The notes beneath the pieces were generated by a model. The model saw nothing but the letters and a program-made list of their open reading frames with translations. It was not told the origin of the DNA and ran no database searches. A DNA stretch of 64,000 nucleotides from Icerya purchasi (lineage: Eukaryota; Arthropoda; Insecta; Hemiptera; Monophlebidae), in contig CM077115.1 of assembly GCA_039619475.1 (NCBI GenBank), positions 38,884,444 through 38,948,443 of the forward strand. Direction: 5' to 3'. Of the stretch, positions 57,001-64,000 are shown piece by piece. Numbering within the stretch: the stretch's first letter is position 1; every line of letters begins with the position of its first letter. Both the position numbers and the translations under genes were made by a program.

Positions 57001-58088
57001 AATGTTCAAGGTTCAGATATGTCGAGAACTATTGTGAATGTTTGAAAAGTGAATAGTATTTGTCCTCCATGTTGTTTGATTAATATGATACTTCACTGAG
57101 ATCTAGAAAAATAATGCTTTCTTTATTAAATTAAAAATAACAGCTGCAAGAATAAATTCAGTACTTTTTTAATGCACTTTTCGTAAAAATAGTTTTTTTA
57201 GGCTATTTCAACAAATTTTGGAAATGTTTCCACATTTTTATGTTGTATTTTTTTTTTTTTTTTATTTACACATAGGTGTATGTCTCAGATGTGTGTTACA
57301 TAGAAAAATCTGTTGAAGGTTAGTAATATTTTTATTTTCATTTTCATTTTCTAAAATGGTACAATATTTCATTTTTCATTTTTTTATGATAAGTTTCGAT
57401 GAATGTATTTCTCACATTTATATGATGACGGTTTCCAGATTAAAATTAAATTTTTCATTGTGGCTAAAAGATTCAGACGTTAAGGGGGTATTTCTATGCT
57501 AAATGATTCGGATTTCTTTGTTCTTGCTTCTCTCATGATAAGCTCACCATGTCGTTAATTTTCATGATAGAATAATAAATTTTTCATTTTCTTAACGACT
57601 GTCTTCGAGTGCATCTAACTTTTATTTATCTAAATTTAAATAAGATGTATCGAACTGGACTAGGCCTTGACATATTTCTTCCTGTATTTATCACGTCGTT
57701 TTTTGCGATTCCTTTGCACATCGTAGATATTATTCAGGTTTATTATTGCGTACTCTTTGAGAGCTGTTTACTCAATAACTCTGACTAAATCACCCCAAAG
57801 ATAAAACAGAGAAGAATGTTGGAGAAAATGCACGTTCTAAAAGTCGCCAAAAAAAAAAGAAAAAAGATGAAAGATAAACTTTTATTGCTTACCTTGTGTG
57901 GTAGTTTCACCGAGAGTTTCATTTAATGGAAATAGCCCTTGATCCACTTTGATTCCCGGTATAATACCTCTTGAGATCAGCAGATTTATTAGAGGTTCGC
58001 CGTTCGATGAATTCTGATATAAAGTTTCATTGAACAATATCACTCCTGAGATATAATTAGTTATCTTGCCATTAGTCGAGAATAATAA
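30999..58088 (-). CDS. Class I fructose-bisphosphate aldolase, 5' part outside the window (six exons seen)
   Basis: Aldolase cleaves fructose-1,6-bisphosphate in glycolysis. Exons in transcript order are 58088-57893, 46705-46515, 45664-45436, 36375-36254, 35254-35177 and 31094-30999 (912 nt, 303 aa plus TGA), with compatible phases throughout. Family landmarks are present: [42 protein letters not shown] with the Schiff-base lysine, LSGGQ, GRALQ and a C-terminal tyrosine. About 65 N-terminal residues, including the ILAADES region, were not found up to 64000. The protein is divergent for this conserved family: AWRGKKEN instead of AWGGKKEN, GIKVDQG instead of GIKVDKG, and KDHVY instead of NHAY. 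It may be a second aldolase paralogue. The introns hold the LTR element (11.2-kb intron) and the nested LINEs (9.1-kb intron). Confidence 0.9.
31095..32277. other. Last aldolase intron, part nearest the terminal exon
   Basis: Searched for an alternative terminal aldolase exon; none seen. Confidence 0.4.
32285..32845. mobile_element. hAT-type MITE with target duplication ATTTAAT
   Basis: The left end CAGAGGCGGATCC and the right end (reverse complement CAGTGTCGGATGATCC) are imperfect inverted repeats of the CAGNGGCGGATCC type. The flanks ATTTAAT at 32278-32284 and 32846-32852 are identical. The 561-bp AT-rich interior has no coding capacity. It lies in the last aldolase intron. Confidence 0.8.
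32880..34070 (+). mobile_element. Possible decayed LINE sequence, pyrimidine-rich strand
   Basis: Base composition and scattered peptides (for example [20 protein letters not shown]) resemble the 21.5-kb LINE family, but no RT motif can be read with confidence. Confidence 0.3.
34199..34560. repeat. Repeat beginning ACCGACTTCAAAAAAGGAGG
   Basis: It starts with a motif that I recall, from memory only, as recurring in insect genomic DNA. A T tract follows, then text with ACCGATTTTGATGATTCTTC. Its first bases ACCGACTTCAA recur at 34612 and, inverted, at 34967-34979 in the adjacent foldback. Confidence 0.5.
34588..35003. repeat. Foldback (long inverted repeat) with ACCGACTTCAAGG in both arms
   Basis: The left arm, about 34588-34769, pairs with the right arm, about 34814-35003. 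Shared blocks include AAAAAAGCATT/AATGCTTTTTT, ACCGACTTCAAGGTTTATTA, GCACTAAAAAGTAAAAAATA, ATCAGAGTGATATAAC and CAACATTAATTTTTTGGAG. The loop is about 45 bp. No ORF. It lies in the last aldolase intron. Confidence 0.88.
35177..35254 (-). CDS. Aldolase exon ([13 protein letters not shown] ... NRAK)
   Basis: It has 78 nt in phase 0, with TTTGTAG acceptor and GTAAGT donor. It encodes [18 protein letters not shown] and ends ELMNRAK. The Trp-Arg-Gly replaces the usual Trp-Gly-Gly. Confidence 0.9.
35255..36253. other. Aldolase intron
   Basis: A 1-kb intron with a short GC-richer segment (35520-35680), not identified. Confidence 0.5.
36254..36375 (-). CDS. Aldolase exon (LSGGQ ... GRALQ)
   Basis: It has 122 nt, phase 1 to phase 0 before GTAATC. 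It encodes [20 protein letters not shown] and ends [19 protein letters not shown] and GRALQ carry the conserved phosphate-binding Ser and Arg. Confidence 0.93.
36376..37026. other. Aldolase intron before the older LINE
   Basis: Nothing recognised. The true 5' end of the older LINE may lie here. Confidence 0.4.
37027..37072. repeat. (AAT)n microsatellite
   Basis: About 15 AAT units. Confidence 0.9.
37330..40188 (+). mobile_element. Older jockey-like LINE, 5' segment (split by a younger LINE)
   Basis: The segment holds, in order, an ORF1-like stretch ([20 protein letters not shown] at about 37440), a broken zinc-knuckle region (QCKRCQLY at 37640), an endonuclease domain ([10 protein letters not shown] at about 38240), then RT blocks: [20 protein letters not shown] (38955), [19 protein letters not shown] (39425), [20 protein letters not shown] (39500), [19 protein letters not shown] (39800) and [14 protein letters not shown]. 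Frameshifts, stops and a 300-bp insertion show age. It continues after 44685. Confidence 0.85.
39021..39325. mobile_element. Insertion of about 300 bp inside the older LINE's RT, type unknown
   Basis: The RT reading frame breaks after KGILMLTY and resumes at [12 protein letters not shown]. The intervening DNA starts with (TA)n (39022-39062), ends with TA-rich sequence, and contains GTCGCGCAATGGATAAGCACG and GCTGGCGATC, faintly like tRNA A and B boxes. A SINE is possible but unproven. Confidence 0.45.
40475..41851 (+). pseudogene. Jockey-like ORF1 (Gag-like, coiled coil and three zinc knuckles), one nonsense codon
   Basis: A single frame runs from the ATG at 40475 to TGA 41849-41851, broken only by TAA at 40718-40720. 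The N terminus has a leucine-rich coiled coil ([20 protein letters not shown]). The middle ([20 protein letters not shown] region, about 41090) resembles the PRE_C2HC/RRM-like part of LINE ORF1 proteins. Three Cys/His knuckles follow at about 41360-41540: [27 protein letters not shown] and [15 protein letters not shown]. The C terminus is basic and coiled-coil-like. ORF1 proteins bind the LINE RNA. Its stop overlaps the ORF2 start as ATGA (41848-41851). Confidence 0.88.
41848..44556 (+). pseudogene. Jockey-like ORF2 (endonuclease and reverse transcriptase), three frameshifts
   Basis: The frame starts at ATG 41848. The endonuclease motifs are [23 protein letters not shown] and SDHSPVIM (41870-42490). 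The frame then shifts near 42794-42800 (in a run of 7 A), near 43030, and near 43305. Each shift fits loss of one base. The RT blocks after the shifts are [92 protein letters not shown] and [10 protein letters not shown]. The catalytic FADD is intact. The C terminus has [13 protein letters not shown]. Only the frameshifts inactivate it. Confidence 0.9.
44685..45370 (+). mobile_element. Older jockey-like LINE, 3' segment
   Basis: The reading resumes directly after the younger LINE's target duplication: [35 protein letters not shown] and [13 protein letters not shown] (44728-44955), the C-terminal RT region missing from the 5' segment. It ends near 45310 in an A-rich tail with regular G interruptions (to about 45368). 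Confidence 0.82.
45436..45664 (-). CDS. Aldolase exon with Schiff-base lysine ([14 protein letters not shown])
   Basis: It has 229 nt, phase 0 to phase 1 before GTAATT. It begins [12 protein letters not shown] and contains the signature [14 protein letters not shown], whose lysine forms the Schiff base in class I aldolases. It ends NTVPAAVP plus the first base of Gly. Confidence 0.93.
45665..46514. other. Aldolase intron
   Basis: An 850-bp intron, AT-rich, no element recognised. Confidence 0.6.
46515..46705 (-). CDS. Aldolase exon (GLDDLEQRC ... PIVEPE)
   Basis: It has 191 nt, from phase 1 to phase 0 before GTAAAT. It contains [10 protein letters not shown], with the conserved active-site lysine, [12 protein letters not shown], and the PIVEPE glutamates. 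Confidence 0.92.
46812..48109 (-). repeat. Downstream (3') LTR of the minus-strand retrotransposon
   Basis: It is 1298 bp with the same termini as the other LTR, but only two copies of the 110-bp repeat (47361-47580). Where the upstream LTR has an exact PBS copy, this LTR has GTCCCTGTTCTTAGGTGAC on the + strand. Confidence 0.92.
47361..47580. repeat. 110-bp tandem repeat, two units (downstream LTR)
   Basis: The same unit as in the other LTR, starting at 47361 and 47472, with the same diverged unit before it. Confidence 0.93.
48110..48125 (-). promoter_or_regulatory. Polypurine-tract-like sequence before the 3' LTR
   Basis: In minus orientation AAAGGTGGGGCAGTG lies immediately before the LTR start TGACGG, the expected place for the plus-strand primer. 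It is not a pure purine run. Confidence 0.5.
48880..49060. repeat. 60-61 bp tandem repeat, three units, in the LTR-element interior
   Basis: Units begin GCGGGAACGT at 48880, 48941 and 49001 and contain CCCGGCATCTTTCC and CAGCGACGCC. The region is GC-rich compared with its surroundings. Confidence 0.9.
49340..49580. repeat. Tandem duplication of about 130 bp in the LTR-element interior
   Basis: CATCCCTCTTGATTGG starts at 49340 and 49471. Both copies share CGGTCTTCGGATTCCTTAGG and TTACAAGCCTTCTACGGCGC. Confidence 0.9.
51981..52085. repeat. 30-bp tandem repeat, about 3.5 units, in the LTR-element interior
   Basis: Units of the form ACCAAAGCAAAACAGAACAG plus AACATAGCAC start at 51981, 52010, 52040 and 52070. 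Confidence 0.9.
52331..53437 (-). CDS. Asn-rich coiled-coil Gag-like protein of the LTR element
   Basis: This is a 368-aa frame with no family I can name. Residues 1-130 are heptad-like coiled coil with repeated units ([30 protein letters not shown]). Residues 130-200 are acidic and residues 200-265 are very Asn/Asp-rich. The last about 100 are strongly basic ([20 protein letters not shown], then [14 protein letters not shown]). A multimerising coiled coil plus a basic tail would suit a Gag-like RNA-binding role, by position first after the PBS. An earlier ATG in the same frame at 53590 ([20 protein letters not shown]) is cut off by TAA at 53489-53491. A shifted frame there reads [16 protein letters not shown], so the original N terminus was probably longer and is broken by indels. 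Confidence 0.6.
   Translation of the reverse strand: MKENNKNFNSLKDEINNKFEENNKKSAEDNIKSFNNLKDEINSRFEENNKNLKEKIVESNNNLKEEINNKLQEHNKNFNNFETKINNFEEKLNTINAKINNKLEELNKHNSSLINKFDLLENKLDVELEKPKIEVEEELNKIPENEIYENNQDLKNVRDESAVASEPTQCEKVENELVEVITMSEENEEKRNVSDEEQGLNANINDLKNTYDNDVNDNNDDNSRKDKDVETNNNNTCRVYNNGNDNFNSNNNSNISDQTNINNQDDRDDPFKIIFMSNIKDLKVSKKIRHKKREANKAKIGKIKYQIGRSINKNNKPNNRRKTIKKTKYKFNYLKSGYIKDSKINNNNSCQLGHCSRHHLRLWKYRRK
53984..54001 (-). promoter_or_regulatory. Primer-binding site, tRNA-Lys type
   Basis: On the minus strand the sequence is TGGCGCCCGAACAGGGAC, two bases after the LTR terminus TTAACA. This 18-mer is the well-known tRNA-Lys(UUU) primer-binding site used by lentiviruses and the Drosophila Osvaldo element. 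Further copies, exact and degraded, lie on both sides. Confidence 0.9.
54004..55515 (-). repeat. Upstream (5') LTR of the minus-strand retrotransposon
   Basis: It is 1512 bp and, in minus orientation, TG...CA. It contains four copies of a 110-bp tandem repeat (54551-54990) and PBS-like sequences near its end. It matches 46812-48109 over its full length. Confidence 0.92.
54551..54990. repeat. 110-bp tandem repeat, four units (upstream LTR)
   Basis: Units start ATTATAGTAAAAAATTGCC at 54551, 54661, 54771 and 54881 and contain GGGCCAAAGCAGTCGAGATC. A diverged unit precedes them. Confidence 0.93.
55602..55625. repeat. Single hAT-like terminus CAGGGCCGGCCCAAAG
   Basis: The sequence resembles a hAT end, but no partner end (CTTTGGGCCGGCCCTG) was found nearby. 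Confidence 0.3.
55670..56320 (-). repeat. Dispersed repeat, copy 2 (inverse of 1090-1700)
   Basis: Its reverse complement aligns with copy 1 from the small hairpin (56280-56320) through GTTCAGAAACGACAAAA to GAAAGCTC..AAGTTTGAAAAAAAAT. It is diverged by point changes and indels and has no ORF. Confidence 0.6.
56718..56971 (-). mobile_element. MITE copy B (inverse of 26754-27046)
   Basis: The reverse complement begins CAAGGGCGTTGCCAGCCGAT and is nearly identical inside to copy A. The flanks GTGTTAGC and TTGCTAGC agree at 6 of 8 bases, a possible old target duplication. A G run of about 20 lies at the other end. It is in an aldolase intron. Confidence 0.75.
56972..57892. other. Aldolase intron, nothing recognised
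   Basis: AT-rich with homopolymer runs. Confidence 0.5.
57893..58088 (-). CDS. Aldolase exon ([11 protein letters not shown] ... GETTTQ)
   Basis: On the minus strand the acceptor is ATTTCAG and the donor is G|GTAAGC, phase 0 to phase 1. It carries the GIKVD substrate-loop lysine. The next exon upstream should end in a phase-0 Gln/Arg-rich stretch and is not visible before the window ends. Confidence 0.9.
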
Positions 58089-58579
58089 CTGAAATGAAAT
58101 ACAAAAAATTCGTTGTTTCACAATTATCCATTTAAATTTTTACACGATTTTTGTTGTTTCTATTATTACCGTTTTCGTCGTAGTTCGAACGTTGTTTAGA
58201 TTTTAATTGGCATTGTGTGTTGATTACCAAACTCTTATGCGTATCTTAATTTAAGGCTGTTTCGTGATTGGCGAAAACCTTTTATTAAAAATCCTTCATC
58301 GAAAACCAGTTCTAAACGTAGTCAGCTTAACTATTTGAAAGAGAATCATTTGAATCCGAATATTTTGACTTCGTAAAACCATGCTCTATGTTATACATAT
58401 GTAACAATGTAATTTGTAAAATCAAAAATACAACATTATGTATAACTGTTGCCCATAATCCGTTTAAAACTTACTTTCACTTTTTCTCTCTCTTTATATT
58501 TTTTTCTTTTTGTGTCATGTGCAGACATATGTGTATAGACACCATTCAAAACTAAATGTTATTTTTTCTGTTTACAACG

Positions 58580-59430
58580 GTATATTCCTAGATCACGATG
58601 TCCTTCTTTTTCCATTAACCTTTCTTTTTGTACAGTTATACGAGTAATAATTCATATATCTTGCCTCTGATAACATGGGCAAAATAACTCTACTTTCTTT
58701 TCTCGATTATATTAAATATTTGCTTCTTGGTATTCCCTCTACTCTGTCGTTTTTTTGTCTTCTACGTCTCTGATATTCTTATATCGTTCTCTTATGAAGC
58801 GTTTATCGCAGTGTTTTTCTCGTACAGGTTGCTGCTTCTGCGCCGTATGATACATAGGGCAAATGTAGCGCCTTATAATGTGTTTTATGCGCTAGCTTAA
58901 AGATGAATCTGCGAGTAACTTCCGCGTTCTTTTAAATACTATTTTAGCATAACCATATCTTCTCTTGACTTCTCAAAGCATGTTATAAAGCTACCTGGGT
59001 CTTTAAATTCTGTACTTTATTCATTGATTATAATAGTTGCGTTGGAATGTGTTTTTGTGGCTGATTATCGACGATTTCGTTTTCTTTCATTAATTGCAAG
59101 TCCGTACTGTCTACCTATCAATATACATTGAACTACAGTAGTGAACAATAGCGAAAATGTATCCCCCTGCCTTTTCCATATATGTATCAATTCTGACTCC
59201 ATACTGTCTATACCAAACACTTTGCTCCCGATACTACAGGTTTTCCATTATCCTTTGATCATATTTATATACATCTTTTGTTTTAACATCTACATAAATT
59301 TTTCATGTTTAACACAATCAAAAGTTTTCTCTTGGATATAAAAATCAGATAAAAACATCGCGTCTCTGGTCCCAGCATTTCTGTATTGGCTATTACCTAA
59401 TCCCTAACAGAAGCTAAACTGTCGTTCATC
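58580..59430 (-). mobile_element. Decayed LINE fragment (minus)
   Basis: The minus-strand translation shows KTFDCVKHEKFM (about 59310), RQYGLAINERKR (about 59090) and STEFKDPGSFITCF (about 59000), counterparts of the AFDCV, LAIN.KK and EFKYLGS motifs of insect endonuclease-RT LINEs. Frames are broken throughout. Confidence 0.5.
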
Positions 59431-59649
59431 TAAATCGCGCATTATGTACAGAAAAATTACCATCTAAAGTGTTGTTTTTAGCTGCCAAGGCTTTTACAGA
59501 TGTGCGGTCAGTATTTAGAGATAATTAACTTGGTTGCTTTAAGAAACCGAAGGGCGGACGCCGTTAGCAAGGATACTAGTGACATTATCATCGGTGCTGT
59601 TTTATAAGACTCGATGATCTGAAAAGGCTGGGCACATACATAGTATGTG

Positions 59650-59960
59650 CGATACTATATGCAGAATGGGTCGAATCCTGTTGTGCCGTTTTCCTCATTT
59701 AATTGCATTGTTTTGTCGGAGGACAAGTATAGATGGTTAATTTGGTCATGGAATGAAAGACGACTGACTATCCAGAAAATTAGCCAAATATCGAAAGGAG
59801 GAAGTAAGAGGGATTGGGCTATTAATGCTTCTTGTATTGTTTTATTTCCTTCTGTTTCTATTATTCCTCCTTGAATTTCTTTATTCGCTATTCCTAACAT
59901 TTGAGAATTTGAACTTTTCTCCTTCTTTTCCCTTGATGACACCCAAAAAAAATGCAAAAA
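59650..59960 (+). mobile_element. Possible 3' LINE end
   Basis: A stretch ending CCCTTGATGACACCC and an A tract follows the 3' motif of the 21.5-kb LINE family. Confidence 0.35.
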
Positions 59961-60179
59961 AAAAACAACAAATAGAACAAAAATTATTATTATTGCCTCA
60001 CGCTACATTACATCACACGTTACTCTTATTATACCTTTTATTCTTTAAAAACTAAAATAAAAAGTTTAAAACTATCACGTATAATTTAAAAAGAAGTGAA
60101 TGACATAGCCAGAGAGAGGTCATTAAAATCGGCGGTAGTAAAAAATTCGAATTATTATTATTATTATTTTTTTTACTTT

Positions 60180-60740
60180 TTGGTCTTGTCAACCGGGGAT
60201 CTTCATCCGGAAACAATTAGAAAATAAAATGAATCAGTTATATTTTGATGCGGTCAGATATTGTTATGAAAAAGGAACAAATAATAGGAACATTGTGTGG
60301 AGATGGAAAAGATAGGATATAAGAAGCGCAATATGAAATAGGAAAACCAAGTCGCAGCAAATTGGAGTAGAAAGTGGAAAGAGTTGAATACTTAATGAAC
60401 ACATGATCAGCATCGCAAACACGTTCTTCGTTTGAGTGGAAAGGACAATATGGAGAGGCAACCAACGAAAAACAAAAACGGCAAGAAGATAATAAAGTAC
60501 AGCTTAAGAGTTGAAACGAATAACGGAAATAACAACAGAACGACGAAGTGAAGGAAACAAAGAGAACCACCGATTGGCAGGAAGACTAGGTCGAAAAGAA
60601 CAATTGTTAGAGAAAGAGGAAACGTATACATTCGATACCAAAATCTGAGATGAAGACCTTTACACAGCTGAAGGAGATTAAACGATGGTAAGATTTTTTA
60701 AAAAAAGAAGTGAGAGGAGGCAGCAACCCGAGCCAAGGAG
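60180..60740 (-). mobile_element. 3' end of the RNase H-bearing LINE family (minus)
   Basis: The minus-strand translation gives SCRFCFSLVASPYCPFHSNE and CDADHVFIKYSTL, matching ICDADHVFFQCSSL of the 21.5-23.5 kb copy. The minus-strand 3' end reads CCGGTTGACAAGACC. Confidence 0.65.
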
Positions 60741-61548
60741 CCATGGAGTCCGGCGCTTCATTACCGAATTCGAATTATTTGAAAGATGAATAAAAATTTT
60801 AATTTATCTATTTCAAAAAAAAAACAATAAATAAACAAATTTTTTCGTAACGTTTCAAAAAAGATTGAGTTTTCCAACGTTTACAAAATATTTTCGTGTA
60901 AATGCATGCATGACATAACAACAACAACAAACGTATATTTATACACTTCTATATAATAATATAAAAACATTTAAATTTTGTTTTACCCGTACCGAAAACG
61001 AGTGTTTCTTACCGGATAGGAGCATGTCTATTATAAATTTTATTATTATTAGTCGTACATACTAAATTTAGTTTGCGGGAAAAACGAAAAAAAAAAAAAA
61101 AAAACCTGCATACATGCGTAAATCCTTCCTCGAGAAAATAAATTAAGATCTATACTAATTTATTCGATAACGAATATGCGTCGAGAAGTCGAAATTCGCA
61201 ATTTGCTTAACATTGATAAGAAATACAAATAATTTAGACATTATGCAATCGCCAGACACAAGAGTTTCGTAGAGCTATTCCTTTAAGTTAATATCCTTCT
61301 ATGTTTATATTTTTTGTATCTGAGCTTTAGGGTTTGATAATCATAAGAACATATATTATTTATTAATATTAAGTCAGATACACTGCACGTTTCAAAAAAT
61401 TTCCGCGTGTTCTCTGTAATTACTATTTACTGAATGTACGGTATTTTTACATATTCACGCATATAGTGTTGATGTTAGTGTATCGTAGTTTATTTAGTAC
61501 TATTCGTAGACAATGATTTTGAATTCTTTGGAGTTCTTGAAAAATAAT
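60741..61548. other. Aldolase upstream region or intron, nothing recognised
   Basis: AT-rich DNA. It may include the 3'UTR of the adjacent LINE. Confidence 0.4.
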
Positions 61549-63450
61549 TTAATTGGTAGACGACGAAATTATTACTGCATATAATATTTTGGGAAGAATG
61601 ATTTGTTTATAGATAATAAGTTTGTTTTCGGGTGTTAAGTGGGATTTTCTATTAAAGTATGGGTATAGACAACAAATCTCTTTCTGAGCTTTTATAACTT
61701 TATTTTTGATTAGTTTCGTGAAGGTTAATCTTTTATCAAGTGTTAGGCCTAGGTACTGGATTTCATCCTTCCATTTCACCTGCCTGTCTTGGATGTTTAC
61801 TTCTTTTCGTATACATGGTCGTCTTCTAGTAAATAAAATGGCTTCCGTTTTATTGTTGTTTATTTTAACCTGCCACTTTTTAAAATATTTTATTAGCGTG
61901 TCAGCTGCTTTTTGCAGTCTATTTGCTATTGTGTCTGTTCTATAGGATGATGCTACTATTGTAGTATCATCTGCATATCGGTATATTTCAGAATCTTTGA
62001 TTTTCGGAATGTCGTTTAAAAATATTATAAATAAATACGGTCCTAAAATGCTCCCTTGTGGTACACCAGCAGTTATGTGCTCTTCGGGTGACTCATAGTT
62101 ATTCAGTTTAACATAAAATTTTCTGTTTAAAAGATATGATTTCACTATACATATTAAAGAATAAGGATACTTGAATTAGTTTAAATATTGTACCTTCTAT
62201 CCATGTGGTGTCAAAAGCTTTTTCGATATCTATTAGTAATACTCCTGTATGTTTGTTCAGATTGAAATTGTCGGTAATTTTATCACAGATTTTAGTTAAT
62301 TGTATGGTTGTACTAAGTTTAGGTCGGAAACCAAATTGATTATCGCATATTATATTATTTTCATCACTGTGCTTTCTTAATGTTGTAAGTATAATCTTTT
62401 CAAATAATTTACTCATGTTACTTAATAAGCTGATGGGACGTATGATTTCGGCCAGGGAAGCATCCTTACCGGACTTAGGTATAGGTACAGTCTGCGAGAC
62501 TTTCCATTGTAGTGGAAAATAGCATAATCTAAAACATGAGTTGAATAAGCACACAAGAGCCATTTTTGCTTTTGTTGGTAGGTTCTTTATCATTTTAATG
62601 CTAATTTTATCGTGTCCTACAGAATTTTTGTTTTTTAGGCTTTTTATAAGTGTATTTACTTCCCTGGGACTAGTTATGTAATTATTTGTTGCGTTATTTG
62701 CTTTTGTCACGAAGTACTTATTTATAGTTCTTCTGATGTTCATTAAATGATTATGAGTAGATCATCTTTGATATTTTGTTTTCGTATTTTGCTAAAGTGT
62801 TCTATTCAGATTTTTGCCTTACTTTCGGGATCATAATTCATTGTTTGTATTTGGTATTTTGATCGGCGGCAGTTCCGCATGATTTCTACGAAAATATTTA
62901 TTCAGTTTCCACAAAAAGAGTTATCCTTCGGCGTTAGTCTTTTTAAAAATTTATTCCACTGGTTATTTCTCTCCATGATTAATTTATTTCGAACTAGTTT
63001 ACATAAATGATTGTGTATATTGCTTTATATATTACTGAGATGTTATTTCTTTTTTGACTTTTCTTTCTAATAAAGTTTTTAATTTTAATTAAGGTTGCTG
63101 TATTGCTCGATATTTTTCTTGTTACTTTATTCGGAGATTTTAACGGTATGTGATTTTTTGCCGCGGACAGTATTATGTAATTGAAATATTTAATATATTT
63201 ATCTATTTCGATTGCAGTGTTTAGTGTTAAAGGTATTTTTATTTGCGTTTGTACCTGCTTTTTGTAGTCCTTTCATTTTGCTTTATTATAGTTAAATTAT
63301 GGCATAGATTGATTAAAGTGCACTTGATCATTTATTGTAAAAGTGATTGGATTGTGATCAGAGGACAAGCTTCCTATCGATTTCGGGGTTGTATAATTAT
63401 TAAAATTTTTTACAATAACTATATCAAGGACACTTGGTTTTGACATGGTT
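61549..63450 (-). mobile_element. Jockey-like LINE, 5'-truncated, RT largely preserved
   Basis: In minus order: an endonuclease end with KPSVLDIVIV and SSDHNPITFTI (63430-63320), a decayed stretch, then two open frames (62743-62108 and 62145-61549). The RT blocks are [96 protein letters not shown] and IQYLGLTLDKRLTF. One frameshift near 62170 splits the RT. The catalytic motif is YADD. It differs from the 40-45 kb elements. Confidence 0.85.
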
Positions 63451-64000
63451 TTAAATGGACAGATTAATTTTAATGTTAATCATTCACCGTGAACATAATT
63501 TTAAACGCGTATTACACACTAATATAATAAAAAGAAAAGTACGTTACACTCGACTGCAACAAGTATTCAATTACAAAATTACAATGAACGGAATCTTCGG
63601 AAATTTAACAACAATTCGAAAACCGGATGTAAATAAAATTACACGTTAATCAAATTATATTAGTGCATAGAATATATTTATAAAATCAATTAAATTTTAT
63701 TAAAAAAACAAAACATTTAAACTGAATATCGATTTTTTGTTTTACTGATATTACGAATGAATATAGTTTGTTTGCAATATTAATTTTAATAAAAGGCAAT
63801 TTATCTTTCATTAACGCCAAATTATTTCTGTAGCTGTTACGTATTTAAAAATTATATTAGCTAAGAAAACAAAACAAAAACCCTGAGCGTAAAAATAAAA
63901 AAAAAAAAGAAAAAAAAAACCGGGTAAAGTAAACTACGATAGTTTGGATTTTTATTTATTTAAAAAAAAAATTAATTGAAACTATATCAAAAAAAATTCT
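63451..64000. other. Nothing recognised
   Basis: AT-rich DNA. The missing aldolase N-terminal exon was looked for here and not found. Confidence 0.4.

Overview
The window reads as AT-rich nuclear DNA of an insect. Small exons are spread over tens of kilobases of introns packed with non-LTR retrotransposon debris, hAT-type MITEs, tRNA-derived SINEs and microsatellites. There is no sign of bacterial gene organisation. I cannot name the species; a repeat-rich insect such as a hemipteran would fit, but that is a guess.

Two host genes can be assembled by hand. (1) On the + strand, about 5.46-25.75 kb, is a secreted protein of three EGF/DPY-like cysteine modules. Six coding exons splice into one 1206-nt frame (401 aa), starting with a signal-peptide exon at 12049. 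A TATA box (5428), an initiator (5457) and a strong splice donor (5620) suggest a 5'UTR exon 6.4 kb upstream. (2) On the - strand, from beyond the right edge to 30999, is a class I fructose-bisphosphate aldolase. Six exons (58088-57893, 46705-46515, 45664-45436, 36375-36254, 35254-35177, 31094-30999) give 303 residues with compatible phases. The roughly 65 N-terminal residues were not found and probably lie right of 64000. The two genes converge.

Most of the rest is mobile DNA. 0.4-4.8 kb: remnants of several LINEs, a SINE and a dispersed repeat. 6.9-7.7 kb: a long foldback. 12.2-18.7 kb: two hAT MITEs with target duplications, one carrying a nested SINE, plus LINE 3' ends. 21.5-24.4 kb: an RNase H-bearing LINE followed by serial 3'-end copies. 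32.3-35.0 kb: a third hAT MITE and a second foldback. 37.3-45.3 kb: an old jockey-like LINE split by a younger full-length jockey-like LINE (40189-44671) with a 13-bp target duplication. 46.8-55.5 kb: an 8.7-kb LTR retrotransposon on the - strand with long LTRs, a tRNA-Lys-type primer-binding site and no visible polymerase. 55.6-63.5 kb: more LINE and MITE copies.

The most unusual signal is at the inner end of the upstream LTR. There the primer-binding site and the adjoining LTR terminus are repeated in tandem, and degraded PBS-like copies continue inside the LTR, as if the element has repeatedly captured its own primer site. The two LTRs also differ in copy number of a 110-bp tandem repeat (2 versus 4).
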